The notes below the pieces were generated by a model, which saw nothing but the letters and a program-made list of their open reading frames with translations, did no database searches and was not told the DNA's origin. Of a DNA stretch of 64,000 nucleotides, positions 36,101-48,216 are shown in pieces. The stretch spans positions 4,650,001 to 4,714,000 of the forward strand of contig NZ_CP011131.1 of the NCBI RefSeq assembly GCF_001442805.1, in the 5' to 3' direction. Source of the stretch: Lysobacter gummosus. Its GTDB lineage: Bacteria; Pseudomonadota; Gammaproteobacteria; Xanthomonadales; Xanthomonadaceae. Position 1 is the stretch's first letter. Each line of letters starts with the position of its first letter. Made by a program: the position numbers and the translations under genes.

Positions 36101-37238
36101 CGATGGCTTCCCAGGTATAGCGCGCATGAGCGAACTCGGCGCCACGCGAACCCATCGCCCGGGCCGCGTCGGCCTGGTCCAATGTCTCGCGCAGGCCAGC
36201 GGCGAAATCCGCCAGACCGCAGATTCGAGCCTGCGAACCCGATTCGATGTCCAGACCGCGGGCACCGATCGGCGTGGACACAATCGGCGCCGAGTGCGCC
36301 ATGTAGTCGAGCATCTTGAGATTGGTGCCGGCGCCGCTACGCAGCGGATTGATCGCCGCGCCGCAACGCCACAACAACGCGTCCTTCTCCGCCGCGTCGA
36401 CGAAGCCGAGCAACTTGACGTTGTCCGGCACCGGCTTGGTATATGCCGCGCACACGGCGCCGAGCACATGAAAGGCGACGTCGGGCAATGCCGGAGCCAG
36501 CCGCTCGACGATGAACGCGAGCGCCTCGACATTGGGTGGATGAGCGCTGCCCAGGAACAATGCGGAACGTTCGCGCTGCCGCGCGGGCTGGCCGCCCGTC
36601 GCCGGCTCGAAGCCGTTCGGCGCCAGGTGGATCCGCTCGAGCGGGAAGTCGAAGACCTGCGCGAACTCCTGCCGCTCTTCCTCGCTGATCGCCAGCACCG
36701 CGGAACTGCAGGCGATCAGTCGCGCCTCGAGGTCGCGAATGAAAGCCGCGCCACGCTGGCCGATCTCGCCATGGAACATCTGCTCGGCAAGCCGATACTC
36801 GACGTTGTAGGCGTTGTAGACGCGCAACTTGCCGTCGCTGCCCGCGCCCCGGTCGTACGGCAGGGTGAACGGCGATTCGTGCACGATCAGATCGGCCGCC
36901 GCGACCAGCCGCCCCATTTGCCGGCCGAGTTCGGTGTCGAATTCGCCGGCCAATGCCAGCGCCAGTCCGGAGCATTCCGGGCCGATCTGCTCGGAGTCCA
37001 GCTTCCAGTGGATCTGGTCGGCCTCGCGCGGCTTGGGTACGCGAATCTCGCGGAACGAGGGCGAATGCACGATAGTTTCTGACTTGGCGTCGGCGTAGGT
37101 CGCCGACAGCAAGGTCACGTCGAAGACGTCACTAAGATGGCGGTACAACATGTAATAGCGCTGTTCACCGCCGCTGCGCGGCGGCACGAACGCGGGGAAG
37201 AAATTGATCGCCAGTAACTTGTGTCGCTTCTCAGCCAT
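33105..37238 (-). CDS. Triple-domain family 4 glycosyltransferase
   Basis: Very large GT-B protein of 1377 residues with three tandem GT4 modules. Module 1 (about 4-385) begins LLAINFFPAFVPPRSGGEQR and has SGAGTNLKMLDYMA near 303. Module 2 (about 398-775) begins RILAVCDYEVHRAAGGGQVR and has FEGGGSSLKVPDFLA near 698. Module 3 (about 792-1345) begins RVLVLTYRFGEPARGGAEVY, has an insertion of about 200 residues, and ends with the E-x7-E motif ESFGIVLLESW near 1261. It probably adds several sugars in the O-chain. ATG at 37238 has a GGA seven nt upstream. Confidence 0.88.
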   Translation of the reverse strand: MAEKRHKLLAINFFPAFVPPRSGGEQRYYMLYRHLSDVFDVTLLSATYADAKSETIVHSPSFREIRVPKPREADQIHWKLDSEQIGPECSGLALALAGEFDTELGRQMGRLVAAADLIVHESPFTLPYDRGAGSDGKLRVYNAYNVEYRLAEQMFHGEIGQRGAAFIRDLEARLIACSSAVLAISEEERQEFAQVFDFPLERIHLAPNGFEPATGGQPARQRERSALFLGSAHPPNVEALAFIVERLAPALPDVAFHVLGAVCAAYTKPVPDNVKLLGFVDAAEKDALLWRCGAAINPLRSGAGTNLKMLDYMAHSAPIVSTPIGARGLDIESGSQARICGLADFAAGLRETLDQADAARAMGSRGAEFAHARYTWEAIAAGVVPAIENVLTALAAGTARKRILAVCDYEVHRAAGGGQVRIKELLTEVGREFDVTLLCYNDGQTEERRAIAPGVIQRSVPKTAAHRRENIESLKGNSVSVADLVAAKHCMNNDALVAAFREEAGSASLVSFEQCFMAPLLTLVPPGVPVVHSSQNVEAELKRDLLTARNDGAAWIELVERLEREVATRADAVFCVSDADTERFRERYGVADVLTIENGVRMPTIRREALSPTGAQDKAPLAVFVGSAHPPNVHAAQFIVEQLAPRCPQVGFALVGSVCEALDVAALPSNVALLGFLDPVDKDALFAITDIAVNPLFEGGGSSLKVPDFLAAGLPLLTSPVGVRGFPGLYPDTHYIEAAPEAMAEWIPKLLGDTSLRERMSAEAMDYVASHLDWRVLGGRMRRELNRLIGHEGPCRVLVLTYRFGEPARGGAEVYLLNVLRELDKNDDLRIDVVAPAVGAIHDRLHFSADYEPPSARDGVPAMRGRVHLFPPDSPVQDRFDEATILQRTWMHESLEIGRNLAEELGVGLLGGWNYPENSDGRIVRWAGRVAQVKLPQGTESVKIAGLALQPVRVSIRVGGVDAEAKSLSGKFSFQQRLPAAGELLELHASTVMDSREDARELAYLVSSIELVGPDGSVQVDLREGMEERGRRKLPERWVGELVDTAKRRPRDIDRRFCRIRGPHSRAMEHWLDRNAANYDVILAQGVPFASSVLGVRVAATNGLASIVLPHFHMEDRYYHWREFYDAFAQAEAVIAFPVASKRAFFDRVGANAVTAAGGGFHAEDFSAESIARGREAFRSLHRGERPFVLVLGRKTGAKNYRMIVQACGKLRDSGHDLDVVLIGPDDDGLPLQGAGVHYYGAQPREVVIGALADSLCLANMSESESFGIVLLESWMAKRPVIARSSTVAFTELVRDGENGYLADNLDDVAAAIERYLGDRALADRHGTAGIDTAQGYSWAALADHLRQIILGVASERNRGIARKGDSSASEQGGARP

Positions 37239-37297
37239 TTTCAATTCCGGTCAGTCCTTTGTTGCAGGCCGGTCCCGATCGGGACCGGCGTGTTGCC

Positions 37298-39200
<1,903 letters not shown>

Positions 39201-39204
<4 letters not shown>

Positions 39205-40601
39205 GGACGCCTCGCCACGATGGCGTAATCGGGTGCGATGTGCATATGCCACAACATGTCGTTGATCGACTTGGAGCCGGGAATCTCCGGCGGCAGCATC
39301 GCCGGCGCGTTGAGCGCGCGATGGGCGCTCAACCGTTCGATGCGCGCTTCGGCGAAACCGCGGTTTTCCACCACCCAACGCAGCATCGCCGGCGGCAACG
39401 GCTTGAGGTGGGTCGGATCCATGTAGAAATAATGCGAGCCGACCATCAAGTTTTCCGGATTGGGCGTCTCCAACAACAGCAATCCACCAGGCCGCAAAGC
39501 GCGCAGCGCAGCGTCGATCAACGCCACCACCCGCTCGAACGGCAAATGTTCGACCAAATGCATCGACGTGATCGCGCCGGCCGAGCCTTCCGGCATGCCG
39601 CGCAACACTTCCACGGCGTCGCCCTCGATTACCTTCAGCCCGGTATCGGCGCAGCTGAGGACGAAAGCGTGGTTGAGATCGATACCGCTGGCTTCAAACC
39701 CGTGTTCGCCGAGCAGTTCCAGCCATTCGCCGCGACCGCAACCGATGTCGATCACTGGCGCTCCAGGCTCGCCCGCACCGACTTCGCGAATCCATTCCAA
39801 ATACGGTTCGACCCGCGCCCGCACCAATTCGCGCGAACCGCGGAACTCATCCTCGAAGTCCGCGTAGAGCCGATCCATCGCCGGCTGCGCGCGTTCGCGC
39901 TCGAGTTCGGCGGCCTGCATCCGCTCGAACATAGGCATCATCCTGGCGACGTTGCGCAGCAAGCCGGCACGCTGGCCACGCAACTCCGACAGCTCGTCCA
40001 ACATCATGTTCAGATGCCGGCCGAGCTCATGGGTTTCCCGCGCCTGCGTCGCCTCGATGGTGTATTGACGATCGAACAAGCTGCCCAGCCGCGCCAGGCC
40101 GTGAATCCACGACAGCGCCCGGCCGAGCACTGGCTTGCGTTTCCATTGTTGCAACTTGTACGGAAGGAGCAGACCATCGATATGCACTTGCTTGGTCATT
40201 CCTTCCTCGGACCAACGCAACTGCGCCAACACCTCGATCTTGGTGACGTGGCCCGAACGCAATTCGTGCAAGAAATGGTTCAGTCCCTGCGGATCGGGTT
40301 CGCGGCGCAACACCACGCGGTACGCCATTTCCACAAAGCTGGCGTCGGAAGGCCCAAGCAGCTCCGACAGCACGTATTCGCGCTTGATCGGAATCGAATA
40401 AGCGGCCGAGCGCCAGTGCTGCAGACCGTGTTCGCCCGCGGCGTGCCGGTACAGCGCCCGATCGATGCGCTCGCGCATCCGCGCAACCGCGCCGTCGGCA
40501 TCCACCGCGCCGTCGGACTCGATCGGAATCGAGTCGCGCAGACGCGTGGCGACAGCCTGCATCACCCCATCCACATCCATCGGATCCAGCGCGCGGCTCA
40601 T
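39201..40601 (-). CDS. DUF4214 and SAM-dependent methyltransferase fusion
   Basis: 466-residue protein. Residues about 85-135 form a DUF4214 domain (FVEMAYRVVLRREPDPQGLNHF is longer than needed, key part YRVVLRREPDPQG). Residues about 180-270 are strongly helical, and about 280-460 are a class I methyltransferase with VIDIGCGRGEWLELL and SMHLVEHLPFE. It starts in an ATGA overlap with wzt. In ABC-dependent O-antigen systems a methyl cap at the non-reducing end is recognised by Wzt, so this enzyme is a good candidate capping methyltransferase. Confidence 0.85.
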
Positions 40602-41854
40602 CGCACGGCCTCCGGCCGCGGCGCCGGCAACGGCGACACCACATCGATGGAGGGCGGAATCCAAGCGGTACCTACGAACATCGACTTGTCCAGATTGGCC
40701 ACGGTGAACACCAGCGCCAGATCGCGCCACTGATAATTCTTCTGCAGGTGGGTCTCGGCGCTGGTCAGCGCGACCGAGAACGAATAGGTGCCGACCCCCA
40801 GATTGGCCGGGAAACGCACCCGATATTCGACTTCCGAACCGGCATCCAGGTGCTCGCGCACTTGCCCGGTGTGATGTGTGTTGGTGCCGAAGATGGCCTG
40901 ACCCAGGCGGTCGCGGATCATGTAGCCGAACACCAGCCGATCCACCGCATCGTGGATGCGAACGCGCGCGCGCAACGTCACGTCCTGGCCGACGCCGATG
41001 AATTCCACCGGCGCGCCGTGCTGATCCAGCAACTGCAGTTCGGCGATCTCCGCCTCTCCGGTGCCCGACTCGGTGGCGACCTTGCCGTCCTTCGACACCT
41101 CGGTGCGCACCGAGCTGTTTTCGCGCTTGGCGATCAGCGCGTTGTAGTAATCGAAGACTTCGTAGGGATCGCTGTCGAGCACGGCCTTGCCGCCATCGAG
41201 CAAGATCGCGCGGTCGCACAGCGCCTGGATCGCGACCGGATCGTGCGACACGATCAGCAGGGTGGTGCCGGCGTCGCGAAATTCGTGGATGCGCTTGAAG
41301 CACTTGTGGACGAAGTAGGTGTCGCCCACCGACAGCGCCTCATCGACGATCAGCACGTCCGGTCGCACCGCCGTCGCGATCGAGAACGCGACGCGCATCT
41401 GCATGCCGCTGGAATAGGTACGCACCGGCTGATCGAAGTATTCGCCCACCTCGGCGAACGCCTCGATCTGCGGCATCAGCGCTTCGATCTGGTCTTGCGG
41501 CAGGCCCATCAGGCCGCCGGCGTGGACCACGTTCTGGCGACCGGTGAGCTCGCCGCTGAAACCCAGCCCCAGCTCCAGCAGCGCCGACACGCGTCCGCGC
41601 ACCGTCACCTGCCCTTCGCTGGGCTTGGTGGTGCCGGTGATCATCTTCAGCAGTGTGCTCTTGCCGGCGCCGTTCTGGCCGATCACGCCGATCGATTCGC
41701 CCTGGTGCACGCTGAAGGACACGTTGCGGATCACCCAGTGCTCGGCACGCGGCTTCACCGGCACGCCGAACCAACGCGCGAAGCGCTGCAGTTCGCTGGC
41801 GTACTCGACGTAGGCCTTGCCGACATTTTCGACCACCATCACCGGCAGGCTCAT
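40598..41854 (-). CDS. wzt: O-antigen ABC transporter ATP-binding protein with C-terminal glycan-binding domain
   Basis: 418-residue ATPase powering export of undecaprenyl-linked O-polysaccharide. Walker A is GQNGAGKS (59-66), the signature is YSSGMQMRVAFS, and Walker B is LIVDEAL. Residues about 285-418 form a beta-sandwich extension of the Wzt C-terminal type, including VGTYSFSVAL, which in characterised systems binds the capped end of the polymer. It overlaps wzm and the downstream methyltransferase by 4 nt each. Confidence 0.94.
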   Translation of the reverse strand: MSLPVMVVENVGKAYVEYASELQRFARWFGVPVKPRAEHWVIRNVSFSVHQGESIGVIGQNGAGKSTLLKMITGTTKPSEGQVTVRGRVSALLELGLGFSGELTGRQNVVHAGGLMGLPQDQIEALMPQIEAFAEVGEYFDQPVRTYSSGMQMRVAFSIATAVRPDVLIVDEALSVGDTYFVHKCFKRIHEFRDAGTTLLIVSHDPVAIQALCDRAILLDGGKAVLDSDPYEVFDYYNALIAKRENSSVRTEVSKDGKVATESGTGEAEIAELQLLDQHGAPVEFIGVGQDVTLRARVRIHDAVDRLVFGYMIRDRLGQAIFGTNTHHTGQVREHLDAGSEVEYRVRFPANLGVGTYSFSVALTSAETHLQKNYQWRDLALVFTVANLDKSMFVGTAWIPPSIDVVSPLPAPRPEAVR

Positions 41855-42642
41855 AGCACGTCCACCATTTCCGAAGAGGCGCGGCGGAACAGCATCATCG
41901 CGATCAGCAGCAGCACCGCGGCGACGATCGCCACCAGGACCAGGCTCTGCTGCGGCGCGCGCTGATAGACGATGACATCGTGATAGGCCATCGCCAGCGG
42001 CGCGACCGGGTTGAACGCCAGGGACGCCTTGAAGGTGTCGGGCACCACCTTGATCGGATAAATGATCGGCGTGACCCAGAACCAGAACTGCAGCACCACC
42101 GCCATCACGTGGCCGACGTCGCGCATGAACACGTTGAGCACGCCGACGATCAGGCCGACGCCGGTGGCCAGCGCGACGGTCAGGGCGATCAGCAGCGGCA
42201 GCCACAGGTAGTGCACGTTCGGATAGACGCCGAGGATCGGCAGAATCACCATCACCACGCACAGCAGGGCGATGTTGTTGACCATCGAGGAACCGATCGC
42301 GATCACCGGCAGGGCGATGCGCGGGAACTGCATCTTCTTGAGCAGCGAGGTGTTGTCGATGAACACGTTCTGGCAGCGCTGCACGATCTCGGCGAACAGC
42401 GACCAGCACAAGATTCCCGAAATCAGGTAGATCGCGTAGGCGTACTTGTTATCGACCCCTTCCAGCCGCGCCGCCAGCACATTGGACAAAATGGTGGCGA
42501 AGATGATCACCTGCGCGAGCGGCTGCAGAATAATCCACAAGGCGCCGAAAGTGCTGCGCGAGAAGCGCGACTTGAATTCGTTCACCACCGATGAGGCGAT
42601 GAAGCCGCGGTAGCGCCATGCGGCGCCGAACAAACGGAACAT
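41851..42642 (-). CDS. wzm: O-antigen ABC transporter permease
   Basis: 263-residue ABC-2 type permease with six transmembrane helices; partner of Wzt. The N-terminal amphipathic region FKSRFSRSTFGALWIILQPLA and the FWFWVTPIIYPIKVVP motif are typical of polysaccharide exporters. The gene lies 2 nt after the upstream glycosyltransferase stop and overlaps wzt by ATGA. Confidence 0.93.
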   Translation of the reverse strand: MFRLFGAAWRYRGFIASSVVNEFKSRFSRSTFGALWIILQPLAQVIIFATILSNVLAARLEGVDNKYAYAIYLISGILCWSLFAEIVQRCQNVFIDNTSLLKKMQFPRIALPVIAIGSSMVNNIALLCVVMVILPILGVYPNVHYLWLPLLIALTVALATGVGLIVGVLNVFMRDVGHVMAVVLQFWFWVTPIIYPIKVVPDTFKASLAFNPVAPLAMAYHDVIVYQRAPQQSLVLVAIVAAVLLLIAMMLFRRASSEMVDVL

Positions 42643-42644
42643 AG

Positions 42645-44093
42645 TTAGTGACTTCCCATGATTGGAGGGCCCGACGGCGCGTCCGCGCCTGCGCGCTTCG
42701 TCGCCGACGCCGCGGAAAGGTCGCGTAGCCGCGCGGCGATAGCATCGGCGGCGGCGCGTGGCGACAGCGTGTGCAGCACGCCCTCGCGCGCGCGCCGGCC
42801 GAGTTCGGCGGCGTATTGGCGATCGTCGGCCAGGCGGCGCATGTGCATCGCGGCATGCTCGACGTCGGCCTGCGCCCACTTCGCGCCGGGCGGATGCGGA
42901 TATTCACCTTCACCGACCGGCACCAGCGTGTAATCGACCAGGCAGCTGTTGTCGGCGTTCATGAATTCCAGATTGCCGGACCAGCCGGTGCCGATCACCG
43001 GCTTGCCCAGCGCCATGCTTTCGGCCAGGCCCAGGCCGAATCCCTCGGCGCGATGCAGCGACACGTAGACGTCGGCGCAACGCTGCAGCGCATGCACGTG
43101 GGCACGGTCGATCACCTCGTCGCGCACGACGATGCGCGGATCGCGAGCGCCCAGCGCCAGCAGGCTCAGGAAATTGTCCGGATGGCGGTAACCGTTGCTG
43201 GACTTGAGCAGCAGTTGCACGTCGTCGCGCTCGGGCGGGAACGCGCGCTGGAACGCCTCGACCGCCGCGAACGGATTCTTGCGGTGGATCCAGGAGTTGA
43301 AGTCGAACGTAACCAGAAACACGAAGCGCTCGGGCGCCAGGCCGAAGTCCTCGCGGCCGAGACCGCTGTCGGGCACCGGACACAACGGCAGCGGCACCCG
43401 CAGGATCGGCTTGTCGGTCACGCGCCGGAACGCCTGCTCGACGAACGCCGTCGCGACCAGGATCTCGTCGACCAGATCCAGGGCCGGCAACCAGTCCTGG
43501 GGAATTTCTTCCAGTTCCCAGAACCAGCAGGCGATCAGGTAGCGGCCCTTGAGCTTGGCCTGGCCGATGTGCTTCAGCGCTTCGTCCAGATAATCGGGAT
43601 TGACGAAGATGATGCTGATCCCGTGCGCGGCGTCCTCGCCGATATGCGCATCCAGGCTGCGGTCGTCCAGGCCATGCGGCAGATCGATGGCGATGTCGTG
43701 CAGGGCCACCGGATAGCCCGATTCGATCAGCGCGCGGCCGTACATGCGCGCGCTCTCGGCCAAGCCGAACTGACCGCGCAGGTAGGCGAAGATGTTCACG
43801 CCCGGCGTGTCGTCGCGCGCGATGGCGGGCGCCGCGATTTCGGCCTGCGCCTGCAGCGGCCGCGACCACGCCGGCGTGCGTTCGAAATGCGCGCGCCGGC
43901 TCGCCCGAGCGGCCAGCATGAACGACACCTTGTCGCGCAGGCGCTGCGGGAAAAGACGGTACAGCGCGCGCAGCCAGCTCTGCCGGCGCACCCACGCCGA
44001 CAGCCCCAGCAGGAACATGCCCGTATCGGACCTGGAGATCGTGAGGTCGCTCAACGGCTCACCCGATGGTTCCTGTTTCGCGGAGGCGACCAT
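42645..44093 (-). CDS. Family 4 glycosyltransferase
   Basis: 482-residue GT-B enzyme, first gene of the O-antigen operon. The acceptor side has GVNIFAYLRGQFGLAESAR (about residues 98-116), and the donor side has the E-x7-E motif in EGFGLGLAESMALGKPVI. The first 95 residues form an additional, partly basic N-terminal segment. The start codon is only 5 nt from the metB stop, and no terminator is seen, so transcription may continue from metB. Confidence 0.9.
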   Translation of the reverse strand: MVASAKQEPSGEPLSDLTISRSDTGMFLLGLSAWVRRQSWLRALYRLFPQRLRDKVSFMLAARASRRAHFERTPAWSRPLQAQAEIAAPAIARDDTPGVNIFAYLRGQFGLAESARMYGRALIESGYPVALHDIAIDLPHGLDDRSLDAHIGEDAAHGISIIFVNPDYLDEALKHIGQAKLKGRYLIACWFWELEEIPQDWLPALDLVDEILVATAFVEQAFRRVTDKPILRVPLPLCPVPDSGLGREDFGLAPERFVFLVTFDFNSWIHRKNPFAAVEAFQRAFPPERDDVQLLLKSSNGYRHPDNFLSLLALGARDPRIVVRDEVIDRAHVHALQRCADVYVSLHRAEGFGLGLAESMALGKPVIGTGWSGNLEFMNADNSCLVDYTLVPVGEGEYPHPPGAKWAQADVEHAAMHMRRLADDRQYAAELGRRAREGVLHTLSPRAAADAIAARLRDLSAASATKRAGADAPSGPPIMGSH

Positions 44094-44098
44094 TCGGA

Positions 44099-45280
44099 TC
44101 AGTTCGCAAGCGCGTGCTCAAGCTCAGCCCGCAAATCCGCCAGATCTTCCACGCCGACGCTCAGGCGCACCAGATTGTCGGTAATGCCCAGCGCCGCGCG
44201 GCGCTCCGGCGGAATCGAGGCGTGGGTCATCACCGCCGGGTGATTGACCAGGCTCTCCACGCCGCCGAGCGATTCGGCGATGGTGAACAGTTCGCAGCGC
44301 TCCATCATCCGCCGCGCGCCGTCCATGCCGCCCTTGACGTAGATGCTGACCATGCCGCCGAAGCCGTGCATCTGGCGCTTGGCCAGTTCGTGCTGCGGGT
44401 GCGACTTCAGGCCCGGGTAGATCACTTTCTCGACCGAAGGATGGGTCTGCAGCCATTCGGCCAGGGCCTGGGCGTTGTCGCAGTGCGCCTTCATGCGCAG
44501 GTGCAGGGTCTTCAGGCCGCGCAGAGCGAGGAAGCTGTCGAACGGGCCCTGGATGCCGCCCACCGCGTTCTGCAGGAAGGTCATGCGCTCGGCCAGGTCG
44601 GCGTCGTCGCCGACCACGGCGATGCCGCCGACGATGTCGGAGTGGCCGTTGAGGTACTTGGTCGCCGAGTGCATGACGATGTGCGCGCCCAGTTCCAGCG
44701 GCCGCTGCAGGATCGGCGAGGAGAAGGTGTTATCGACCACCACCACCAGGCCGTGCTTGCGCGCGATGGCGGCGATCTGGGCGACATCGACCAGCTTGAG
44801 CAGCGGGTTGGTCGGGGTCTCGATCCACACCAGCTTGGTGTCCGGGCGGATCGCCGCTTCGAAGGCGGCCGCGTCGCTCAGATCGACCCAGCTGAAATCC
44901 AGCCCGGCGCTGCGCCGGCGCACGCGCTCGAACAGGCGGTAGGTGCCGCCGTAGACATCGTCCATCGCGATCACGTGGCTGCCGGCGTCGAACATCTCCA
45001 GGATGGTCGAGGTCGCCGCCAGGCCGGAGGCGAAGGCGTAACCGTGGGTGCCGCCTTCCAGGCCGGCGATGCAGCGCTCGTAGGCGAAGCGGGTCGGGTT
45101 GTGGCTGCGCGAGTATTCGAAGCCCTGATGCTGCCCGGGGCTGCTCTGTGCGTAGGTCGAGGTCGCGTAGATCGGCGGCATGACCGCGCCGGTGCTCGGA
45201 TCGGGCGACTGTCCGGCATGAATGGCGAGGGTTCCCAGGCCGAGCTTGCGGGCTCCGCCTTGCGGCTGTTGTTGGCTCAT
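44099..45280 (-). CDS. metB: Cystathionine gamma-synthase-family PLP enzyme
   Basis: 393-residue trans-sulfuration enzyme. The PLP lysine is in SATKYLNGHSD, with PTNPLLK and LGGVESLVNHPA typical of the family. It could act as cystathionine gamma-synthase or gamma-lyase; adjacency to a cystathionine beta-synthase allows a reverse trans-sulfuration role. In xanthomonads metB is the conserved right border of the LPS locus. TAGAAT at 45341-45346 (minus strand) is a likely -10 about 60 nt upstream. Confidence 0.92.
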   Translation of the reverse strand: MSQQQPQGGARKLGLGTLAIHAGQSPDPSTGAVMPPIYATSTYAQSSPGQHQGFEYSRSHNPTRFAYERCIAGLEGGTHGYAFASGLAATSTILEMFDAGSHVIAMDDVYGGTYRLFERVRRRSAGLDFSWVDLSDAAAFEAAIRPDTKLVWIETPTNPLLKLVDVAQIAAIARKHGLVVVVDNTFSSPILQRPLELGAHIVMHSATKYLNGHSDIVGGIAVVGDDADLAERMTFLQNAVGGIQGPFDSFLALRGLKTLHLRMKAHCDNAQALAEWLQTHPSVEKVIYPGLKSHPQHELAKRQMHGFGGMVSIYVKGGMDGARRMMERCELFTIAESLGGVESLVNHPAVMTHASIPPERRAALGITDNLVRLSVGVEDLADLRAELEHALAN

Positions 45281-45340
45281 TGAATCGTTCCGTCCGCTGA
45301 GTGATCGACCGAGCTATTCGGCCGATTGGCGCAACCGCGA

Positions 45341-45346
45341 ATTCTA
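45341..45346 (-). promoter_or_regulatory. Putative -10 element of metB
   Basis: TAGAAT on the minus strand, within a small inverted repeat (CAACCGC ... GCGGTTG) at about 45331-45357, which could be an operator or leader hairpin. No convincing -35. No SAM- or SAH-riboswitch-like fold was recognised in the leader. Confidence 0.35.
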
Positions 45347-45560
45347 ACATTGCGGTTGTGAGCCCCCTGGTTCACATGGCGGCACTTCAGCGGGGGTGCA
45401 GGCGTGCTGTGGGCGCCACACGGCGGGGTTGAGACGGCGCACACAGTCCACGCGGCGGCCATTAGCTGAATGCGCGGTTCAGGCGGCGGGCCAGAACCGG
45501 GCGCGAACGGCTGGCGCGACGCCTGTCCAGCGGCGGCCCGGCGGATGGAGCGGATCTACT

Positions 45561-45597
45561 CCCTCTCCCGCTTGCGGGAGAGGGCCGGGGTGAGGGG
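45561..45597. repeat. Family B repeat: CCCTCTCCCGC palindrome plus GGGGTGAGGGG tail
   Basis: Eleven-bp palindrome arms (45561-45571 and 45574-45584) with a TT loop and a GC-rich tail. Two more copies occur at 62915-63031. It lies in the 407-nt gap 45281-45687 between metB and cbs; the rest of that gap holds the metB promoter region and no gene. Confidence 0.85.
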
Positions 45598-45687
45598 ATG
45601 AGCACCGAAGGCGCGAATGCTGTTGGACGCCCCACCCGCCACCAGGCAGGCCCCTCAACCTCTCCTCATCGGCTCGCGCAGCCGCCC

Positions 45688-47058
<1,371 letters not shown>

Positions 47059-47097
47059 GAGGTTCCTGCTAGCCGCTACCGTGCGGCGAATCGGACC

Positions 47098-47103
47098 ATT
47101 CTA
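47098..47103 (-). promoter_or_regulatory. Putative -10 element of cbs
   Basis: TAGAAT on the minus strand about 40 nt before the cbs start, matching the hexamer upstream of metB and etfB. Confidence 0.35.
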
Positions 47104-47138
47104 GCCGCGCCGTTGCGGGCGTTGCCGCCTCGGCTGCG

Positions 47139-47260
47139 TTTGCGGGAGGGGCTTGAGCCCCGATGTTTTTTGTCTCAGTTCGCCGCGGCGCCATCAAGGC
47201 GACTGGGGTTTCCGCCGATCTGATCGAAAAGCATCGGGGCTGAAGCCCCTGCTGCAAAAG
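47139..47260. repeat. Family A inverted repeat pair, partly degenerate
   Basis: Reverse copy 47139-47170 and forward copy 47227-47260, with altered ends (TTTGCGGGAGG and CCTGCTGCAAAAG) compared with other copies. The pair lies upstream of cbs within the 463-nt gene-free stretch 47059-47521, which otherwise contains only the cbs promoter region and a 13-bp inverted repeat. Confidence 0.85.
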
Positions 47261-47327
47261 ACTCCGGGGGCGCGCGCACGGCAAAACCCGCCGGGTGGCG
47301 GGATCGGGCGCTATCGGGGTTGGTAGC

Positions 47328-47370
47328 CGCGGGCGGCGGCGATCGACGAGGATGACCGCCGCCGCCCGCG
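47328..47370. repeat. Perfect 13-bp GC-only inverted repeat
   Basis: Arms CGCGGGCGGCGGC (47328-47340) and complement (47358-47370) around a 17-nt loop. It lies about 150 nt past the YdcH stop on the minus strand and has no T-tract. Confidence 0.55.
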
Positions 47371-47521
47371 CTAAGCCTGGAGCCGCGACCGCGGACGGGT
47401 CGGGTCCATGTGGACTGAGTCGGGACTTCCGGGCCCGACCGGTGCGCAACCGGCGTCGCGCCGGCTGCACTGCATGCGTGGCCGCCTCATCCGAAGATGG
47501 GCCGCACGCACGCGAACGGCA

Positions 47522-47737
47522 TCAATGTTGCTGATCGTAGAGTTGGATCAGCCGGTCCTTCGCCGCGAGCTTCTCGCGCTTCATCTGGCCCAAGGTGGTG
47601 TCGTCGATCGGCAATACGCCGAGCTCGGCGTCCATGACCTTCTTGTCGAGGTCCTTGTGGCGCTGGTAGAGCTGCTTGAACTCCGGGTTGCTCTTGATGA
47701 GCGCGTCGATTTCAGGCTGCGGTCGTTCTTCGAACAT
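47522..47737 (-). CDS. YdcH family (DUF465) small protein
   Basis: 71-residue, highly charged helical protein with an EFKQLYQRHKDLDKKV coiled-coil segment and the LKREKL-like MKREKLAAKDRL motif typical of YdcH/DUF465 proteins, whose function is not established. ATG at 47737 is preceded by GGAGG at the correct spacing, so the longer GTG start at 47755 is rejected. The gene is monocistronic. Confidence 0.85.
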   Translation of the reverse strand: MFEERPQPEIDALIKSNPEFKQLYQRHKDLDKKVMDAELGVLPIDDTTLGQMKREKLAAKDRLIQLYDQQH

Positions 47738-47762
47738 GAAAGCCTCCTTCAGCACGAATGCA

Positions 47763-47790
47763 AACGCCCCGGTCGCTAGACCAGGGCGTT
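47763..47790. repeat. 12-bp stem-loop in the YdcH upstream region
   Basis: Arms 47763-47774 and 47779-47790 with one mismatch over a GCTA loop, 26 nt upstream of the YdcH start codon. It may be a leader hairpin. A second perfect 9-bp hairpin lies at 47917-47939 (CCGAGCGCT arms, 5-nt loop). The stretch 47738-48410 has no supported gene. Confidence 0.5.
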
Positions 47791-48216
47791 GCGGGGGAGC
47801 GTGAGATGGTGGGTCAGGCGCGGTGCGGCGCCGGCTTCACGCAATCCGACCGCACCTGAGTGTGCGGCGGCGGAGTCCTGCGGAAGGGGCGTTTGCGTCA
47901 TCGGCCTGGCTCTTCGCCGAGCGCTTGCGGAGCGCTCGGATAATTGACCCTACTCCTGTGTTCTGGATCCGGCAAGGGCGATCCGCAAGCGTTTTCAGGT
48001 GCCCGCCAGGAATCTCCGACGAGCGGAAAACCGGTCGCAAGCCATTGTTTTACTTGATATGGCGGTCACACTTGCGGTGACTGTCGCCAAGCGCCGGCGG
48101 CGCCTGCGATGAGGCCGTATCGCACGCGGCCGTTCGTCGGCTGGGGGCGGCGAAACCGCCGCGTCGGGCGCCTTGAGGCCGGGTAGATCCAACCGGTCCA
48201 TGAAGGGCTGCGAGGT

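Noticed and set aside
35037..37082. 681-codon open frame antisense to the triple glycosyltransferase
   Set aside because: A shadow of the three GT4 modules; no recognisable features.
45281..45360. SAM or SAH riboswitch before metB
   Set aside because: The short leader has only a 7-bp inverted repeat and lacks the conserved cores of known riboswitches.
47823..48080. 85-codon open frame in the gene-free stretch
   Set aside because: No ribosome binding site, no recognisable motif, and it overlaps hairpin sequence.
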